A stretch of 64,000 bases of DNA, from NCBI GenBank assembly GCA_020809705.1, contig CP085831.1, positions 124,001 to 188,000 on the forward strand. The letters run 5' to 3'. A program made the position numbers and the translations under genes. Positions 59,101 through 64,000 of the stretch are shown piece after piece (position 1 is the stretch's first letter; each line of letters starts with the position of its first letter). Below the pieces are notes generated by a model. That model saw nothing but the letters and a program-made list of their open reading frames with translations, was not told the origin of the DNA and made no database searches. This stretch comes from Calonectria ilicicola. Lineage: Eukaryota > Ascomycota > Sordariomycetes > Hypocreales > Nectriaceae.

Positions 59101-60236
59101 ATGAAATCTCTTTTCAAAATGTTGGAGTCCCAAAGGGACTCACTGTTCTCTAAACTGGCGCATTCTCTTGGCAGTTTTGCCCTTCAACGTCGAGATACGG
59201 TTCCAGCCGCATGTTATGATGACTGTAGTATGCAACACTACTATCCAACTCGGAATACCCTTTCATTGACAGGTTTTACTGATATGATTTCCGTTAGATG
59301 GTGCTTACATAATTGCCCAATCGGAGGGGAAATCTGACGCACTTTGCGAATCTAACTCGTCCTTCGTTCTGGCCTACGGCAGTTGCTTAATGTGTATAGA
59401 AAACGTGACAGACACTGTTAAAGTCGATCTCGAGGCCTATTTTTCATCCGGATTCCTGTCATTTATAGATTATTGTGATGGTAGCACTGATAGTGATACT
59501 ACCAACGGCAGTGGCAGTAGTGCCAGTGGTAACAGCAGTAGCCCTAGTAGCAGTGATGAGCCGAATGCCGCAAGCAGTGGCTTGTCAACAACATCGCCTT
59601 GTACTGCCTGCACGACACTTACAATCACTTTATATGGAGGAGGAACAATCACTGCAGTGGTACCAGCGACTCCGACGGCCACAAAGAGCAAAGCTAGCGA
59701 AATCGTTCCATGTAAAGTCACAGAAATACCTGGCACCCAATCTATCTAACAGACAATGACAGCATCTTCTCATACAGTTCCAACGGAACAACCAAGCCCG
59801 GGCGGTTCGAAGACGAATAAAGGTGAGAATATCATTTGTGCCATTATATCATACACTGAATTTCTGTTTAGCCGTGATAATTGGCCCCGTAATCGCTGGC
59901 GTGGTTGCGATTGTCCTCGTTCTCGCTGTATTGCTCTTGCGCCGTCGCCGTCGTAGGGCGAATAACACCGTACCACCGACCGATCCTACCGATCCGACCG
60001 AAGATAAGAAAGAATTTGAAAAAGCTCAGCTTCATTCTGATTGTGTACCAAAACTTCCTACATACGAACTGGAAGGTTCACATCCTCCACCAGTGGAGTC
60101 ATTTCAGCCTGGTGTTGCTGAAATGACGGCAAATGAAGTAGCAGCCCATGAAATGTCGACGCAGAAGCAAAGGGTATCAAGAGATGATGATAGAACTAGG
60201 GAGAATAAATTGACTATAATCTCTAGTGATGTTTAG
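59101..60236 (+). CDS. Ser-rich single-pass membrane protein (LPXTG-domain-like)
   Basis: Exon 1 59101-59227, exon 2 from 59298, last exon 59872-60236. The extracellular part begins with a Cys pattern ACYDDCN, CESNSSFVLAYGSCLMCIENV, IDYC, typical of fungal LPXTG-like surface proteins. A Ser/Asn-rich stalk (SGSSASGNSSSPSSSDEPN) follows, then the membrane helix AVIIGPVIAGVVAIVLVLAV, a basic stop-transfer RRRRRR and a polar cytosolic tail. A clear signal peptide is not visible at 59101, so the 5' end may be incomplete. An in-frame TAA at 59747-59749 must be removed by a weak GTCACA intron or is a real stop that splits the protein before its membrane helix. Confidence 0.6.
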
Positions 60237-60391
60237 GGTTGTTGGACATTGCAATTATTTAGTCCTTTTGATGGATAGTGTGCTCAATGATCTCTAAGAG
60301 GCACAAAAACGTTATATTACTCTCGATTAATGTAATGACGTAAATTATCGTAATCGCTTCAATCATAGTGCCCTCCAAATTCTTTGACGGA

Positions 60392-61524
60392 CTAGAATGA
60401 CATGGATGAGTAGGTATAGCAGAGAGCGCCGTTATTGATGTCCATGTAGTCCTTAACTGCAGGTGGAGCATCGCTCAGCTCTAGGACAGGCATGGTATCA
60501 TCAATTGAGGCATGAATTGTCTTGTCCGCGTCCTGGAATCCAGTATAATCGACCAGACGGGTAGCGTTACGGCCTTGCCACTGTAAATATATCAGCAATC
60601 TCACTCTTGATTAGTTGATGAAATAGAGAGTTTGCGTACCCTAGCCCAGGCACGGTCAATGTTGGCGTGGTGCAAGAAGAAGAGAGGTTCATTGGGTGAG
60701 GTAGAGGGGCCCATGTCACCAAACATGGCGCTGTGGACTGTGGACGATAGATTAGTATATTTTGCGGAGCCAAAGTTGGAGAAGTACAAACCCTGTGCGT
60801 GTGGCAATCCCTCCAACATGTTAACCATGTTGGTAAATCTGTCAAAGGCGTGGACGGCCTTCATGACATTGGTGTTGTATGCTGGAGCTTGCATATCGCC
60901 GACAAGTAACTGGTTGTTCTCGTCGAACATGGCGTTGTTGAACTCGCGCGTGAAGCAGTGCAGGCGGTTGCCGGTTTCGTTGAAGTTGGGCCACCCCATA
61001 CCCAGTGTCAGATTTGTGTTAGCAAATGGACCTTCTGTAACACAATGCCTGAAGCCCGTTACGTCGCTGCCAGTGCGCTTGCCGTTGCCGCCAAAGCCAG
61101 TTACGGGGTCAAAGACGGGCGAGTTAGGGACGTTCGTTGCGTCAGCGTCAATGCTCCAATCCCAGTACGGCTGAGTGCCCGTAAAGCCGCATTCGGTACG
61201 CAAGAGGTCCTCGTGCAGCTGGACATACCAGCGATGCCACGGCAGGAAGTTTGCCACAAAGTGGATTTCTGAGTTGAGGGTTGTATGTGTGTAGACCAAG
61301 TCATCCAAACGCGTAGTGACAGCCTCGATGTCGGCATACTTCTTCTTGGGCAGGCCACGCAGACACACTGCGGCACGGATGTACTCGGCCTTCTCAGTGT
61401 CTGTAAGCTCGCGCCACTCTTTGCGAACTGCCGGGTTAGTGCAGGCACCATCGGCACGTGGGATGGCGCTTGCAGTAGTGCTGGCCACAAGAGCAGCAGC
61501 GCTAAGAATTAAGCGTAAAAGCAT
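60392..61524 (-). CDS. Secreted tyrosinase-family copper protein
   Basis: Two exons (61524-60640, 60580-60392), 357 aa. A signal peptide (MLLRLILSAAALVASTTASA) precedes a tyrosinase domain. The CuA ligands are in LVYTHTTLN, SEIHFVANF and LPWHRWYV. The CuB region has SSTVHSAMFGDM and LFFLHHANIDRAWA. The usual first CuB histidine (LHNxxH) is Ser here (NLSSTVH). Short secreted ascomycete tyrosinases oxidise phenols or peptide Tyr and often sit in metabolite clusters; no such partner is obvious here. The C terminus lacks a long extension. Confidence 0.85.
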
Positions 61525-64000
61525 TGTCTCAAAAACTAAATATCGATTTGAGAAGGAATATTGTTGTACAGACTAGTGAAGGGCAGCTCAGAGCAAAGAG
61601 CTGAGCGAATATAAACGAGTGAGGACTGAAAGCGACTGTGAGGCAAAAGTGATGGTAATGTTCATGGGGGAAAGTTGTACATTATATCGAAATACCGAAT
61701 TGGTGTTCTTCCATCCCGTCTGTGCTGCATGATTAATCCCGGCCTTCCCGTCGGACGTTTTGCTCTTTTGGCCTGCTCGTATTCACAGACCCTCTCTCTT
61801 ATGACCCGCTTTTCTCGTGTTCGTAGATCAGGCGGACAGGATGAAAAGCTCTGTCAAAATCTACGATTGCACTGTTAAATAATCGCCTAGCGAGATGCTG
61901 GCCTCGCATGTGACATCATGACGTAAAAGCGTATTCTTACCATTGGTTTTACACATTGTATTTTAGAGATGTAAACATAGCAGAAATGTGGTGTTGCGCG
62001 TGAAAGTCTTATCATGTAATTCTTTGTTCTTTTGTTTTGAGGAGGCCTGGCTCTTGTCTATTTTCGCCATTGGATAAATTCCAGCTACAGTAGGTTATCA
62101 GAAAATAACAACACGGGATAGCAGGATCCTATCCCAGATATTCTATTTCTAACTACAGTGCTTCTCTTGGGTATTGGAGAATCATCCGTGTTCTAGAAAA
62201 GTCAATTTCGTCTCCACATCGGCTACGCTACCGGATACGAGAGCTTGAGATCCGGGGATGTTCAAAATAGATCCTATAGCAAGGTATGGCAAAGTATAGA
62301 TCCTGTTCCCAGCCCAAGCATTGGCAGATCTCCCTCTGTTGCACCAGTTCTATTTTTGCCTTCGAAATGTATTCAAAAGTAAAGAGGGAATAAATATATT
62401 TTCTATTTAAATATATAAAAATAAGGAATATGAAAGATGAATCCGAGGGTCTTCAGTTACAAAAAAAATCTCATTACATGTTGCGTGCCAAGACTACACC
62501 AAATAACCAAGGAGCAGAGGCCAATGCTTCCATCTCAAAATGGATAGGCGGCTGTTGCAGTTGAGTGGGTCTTCGGCGAATGTTAATCACAGAAAATAAG
62601 CCTATTTGGGATACGGATGTCTCCTTCTACAAAACGAGTTAGCGGATAATTAGACGAGAAAGCCCTGTTTCAGATGGGCTCGCCAAAGATTTTGCTGTCG
62701 CTAAGGTTTACATATGACCTTCCCAAGGTTTGATTTATCAAGCCTGGCGCGCCTTTTCTCTTTCGGCGTGGTTTGTATCCGGCTGTCCATGTGTATCAAG
62801 CTTAACGTAGGCATCTATTTTCGCTCTACTATATCCCTTAGGTGCGCAAGATAATAATTCAACCCACACTGAGGTGCTCAAGACTTAGCTATACAAGACA
62901 AACCCACGTTTCGAGGTCAAATTATCCAGCTGAAATCTTGCAACAGGGTAGGAGGATGGGACATTATGATCAAATATAACGCAAACCGGCGCCGATACCT
63001 TGAATATCTGTAAACGTTATTTGGTACATTGGCCTTGCTGGATAGCTAGACTTGTGTAAAAGTAAAAACTGAATATTATCTAGTATTTAAATGGGCTGTG
63101 GATGGGCGGTCGTAGTTTCTGAAATAAAAATGTTATAAAAGTTGTTGCAATCTTATCGAGTAGTTGGTCGATCTAATTACCTACTATAACAAACTCGTTA
63201 GCAAGCAAAATCACTCCCAAAATATCCAACTGAATCAAGGCTACGAGACCTCAGTCAAATGATGCATCTCAGTTCCATGTTGCAGTTGGCTGGATTGCGA
63301 GACCTGATTCCGAGTGCATTGTCGCACCACTTTTCACAACTGGACCAATGTTTCGTCTTGTTGTTCTCGGAAGTACAGCCTACGGGCTACCGCGTTTAAA
63401 CCGAATGAGATCAATTTACCCAACCCAGCCAAGCATTTTTGACATGGGTCAAATTTCGACCACAGTCGTAAATCATATTACATCACATCACCCCAAATCA
63501 CACGACGTCACATCAACATTTCACATCACATCACACCACACCGTCTAGTTTCAGGTAATGACTGGTTAATATTCAATTCAGGTAACGGTACCAAATGGCC
63601 GATACACATGAATTCATTTGAATGATCGGCTTCTGGACTGAACAAAAACCGGTCATTATAAACAATTATTTCAGCTGTTTCAGCCTAGCCCCATGTCTCA
63701 TTGTGCAAGACTGCGCGAATCAAGGTAAAGAGAGACCGACAGGTGAGCAGCCTGGGTACAAGGTACACCAAAAAGCAAATACAGTGCCCACAATGTTTGT
63801 TCAGTTGTTGTGAGCTCTTACGGTAAGCGATCTCAGGACAGCATGGGCAGTTTTCAACTGGAACTCAATTTGTGGAGACTTCTTCAGCACGAAATCCATC
63901 CTCTGATACTTTTATGAAAGCCGACAATCAATTATCGATGGCTAAAAATTAGATATAAAAGACGGCTCGTCCTACCCTTTGTGAAATAATACTCTCACAT
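61525..64000. other. Gene-poor right end
   Basis: About 2.5 kb without a recognisable gene. A degenerate CATCACATCACA-type repeat lies at 63475-63542. TATAAAA at 63954-63960 with no downstream gene inside the window suggests a plus-strand gene starting just past 64000. Confidence 0.4.
63954..63960 (+). promoter_or_regulatory. TATA box pointing out of the window
   Basis: GATATAAAAGACGG context; the start of its gene would lie beyond the right edge. Confidence 0.35.

Noticed and set aside
63475..63542. CATCACATCACA repeat as a CRISPR-like or functional array
   Set aside because: Units are short and imperfect without unique spacers; it is a simple microsatellite-like tract. No CRISPR array is present in this eukaryotic window.

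Overview
The window is nuclear DNA of a filamentous ascomycete (Pezizomycotina). Genes carry many 45-80 nt GT-AG introns with CTAAC/CTGAC-like branch sites, there are several Zn2Cys6 regulators, and families typical of moulds recur (DUF7708, DUF7136, LPXTG-like membrane proteins, Berberine-bridge-like oxidases, NmrA). A Sordariomycete such as a Hypocrealean fungus is plausible, but I cannot fix the genus from sequence alone. Genes lie on both strands with no operons.

Layout. (1) 1-10.8 kb: a partial unrecognised ORF at the left edge, then a terpenoid-type gene cluster: cytochrome P450 (-), HAD-fused class II terpene cyclase with a DADTT motif (+), short-chain dehydrogenase (+) and a secreted bicovalent FAD oxidase (+). 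Together they look like a drimane-type sesquiterpenoid pathway. (2) 11-31 kb: a nucleoside-phosphorylase-like remnant, a 1009-aa C2H2-like nuclear protein, an aldo/keto reductase, a broken hypothetical gene, a DUF7025-type AAA ATPase interrupted by one in-frame TAG, a DUF7708 protein with a frame break near its 5' end, and a GPI-type DUF7136 protein. (3) 30.7-42.8 kb: a catabolism-like neighbourhood with two Zn2Cys6 regulators, a zinc alcohol dehydrogenase, an amidohydrolase/decarboxylase, an ABM-fold protein, a salicylate-hydroxylase-like FAD monooxygenase divergent from its regulator, and an ACS-family transporter. A CCGGTCC motif is shared by the last two promoters. (4) 43.6-51 kb: a transketolase homologue that has lost its TPP/Mg motifs and its central PYR domain, a C2H2 protein, an initiator tRNA-Met gene split by a GT-AG insertion that resembles an mRNA-type intron, an NmrA-family reductase and a truncated SDR fragment. 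(5) 53-58.5 kb: a Zn2Cys6 regulator gene containing a 15-nt microexon and split by a 3,085-bp hAT transposon with perfect TIRs and an 8-bp target duplication. Removing the element and one duplication restores a 652-codon frame. (6) 59-64 kb: a Ser-rich single-pass membrane protein, a secreted tyrosinase with an altered CuB site, and a gene-poor right end with a TATA box pointing out of the window.

The most unusual items are the intron-like insertion in the tRNA body, the apparent transketolase pseudoenzyme, and the hAT-split regulator with its microexon. Exon coordinates were worked out by hand from splice consensus and reading-frame continuity; no alignments or database searches were run.
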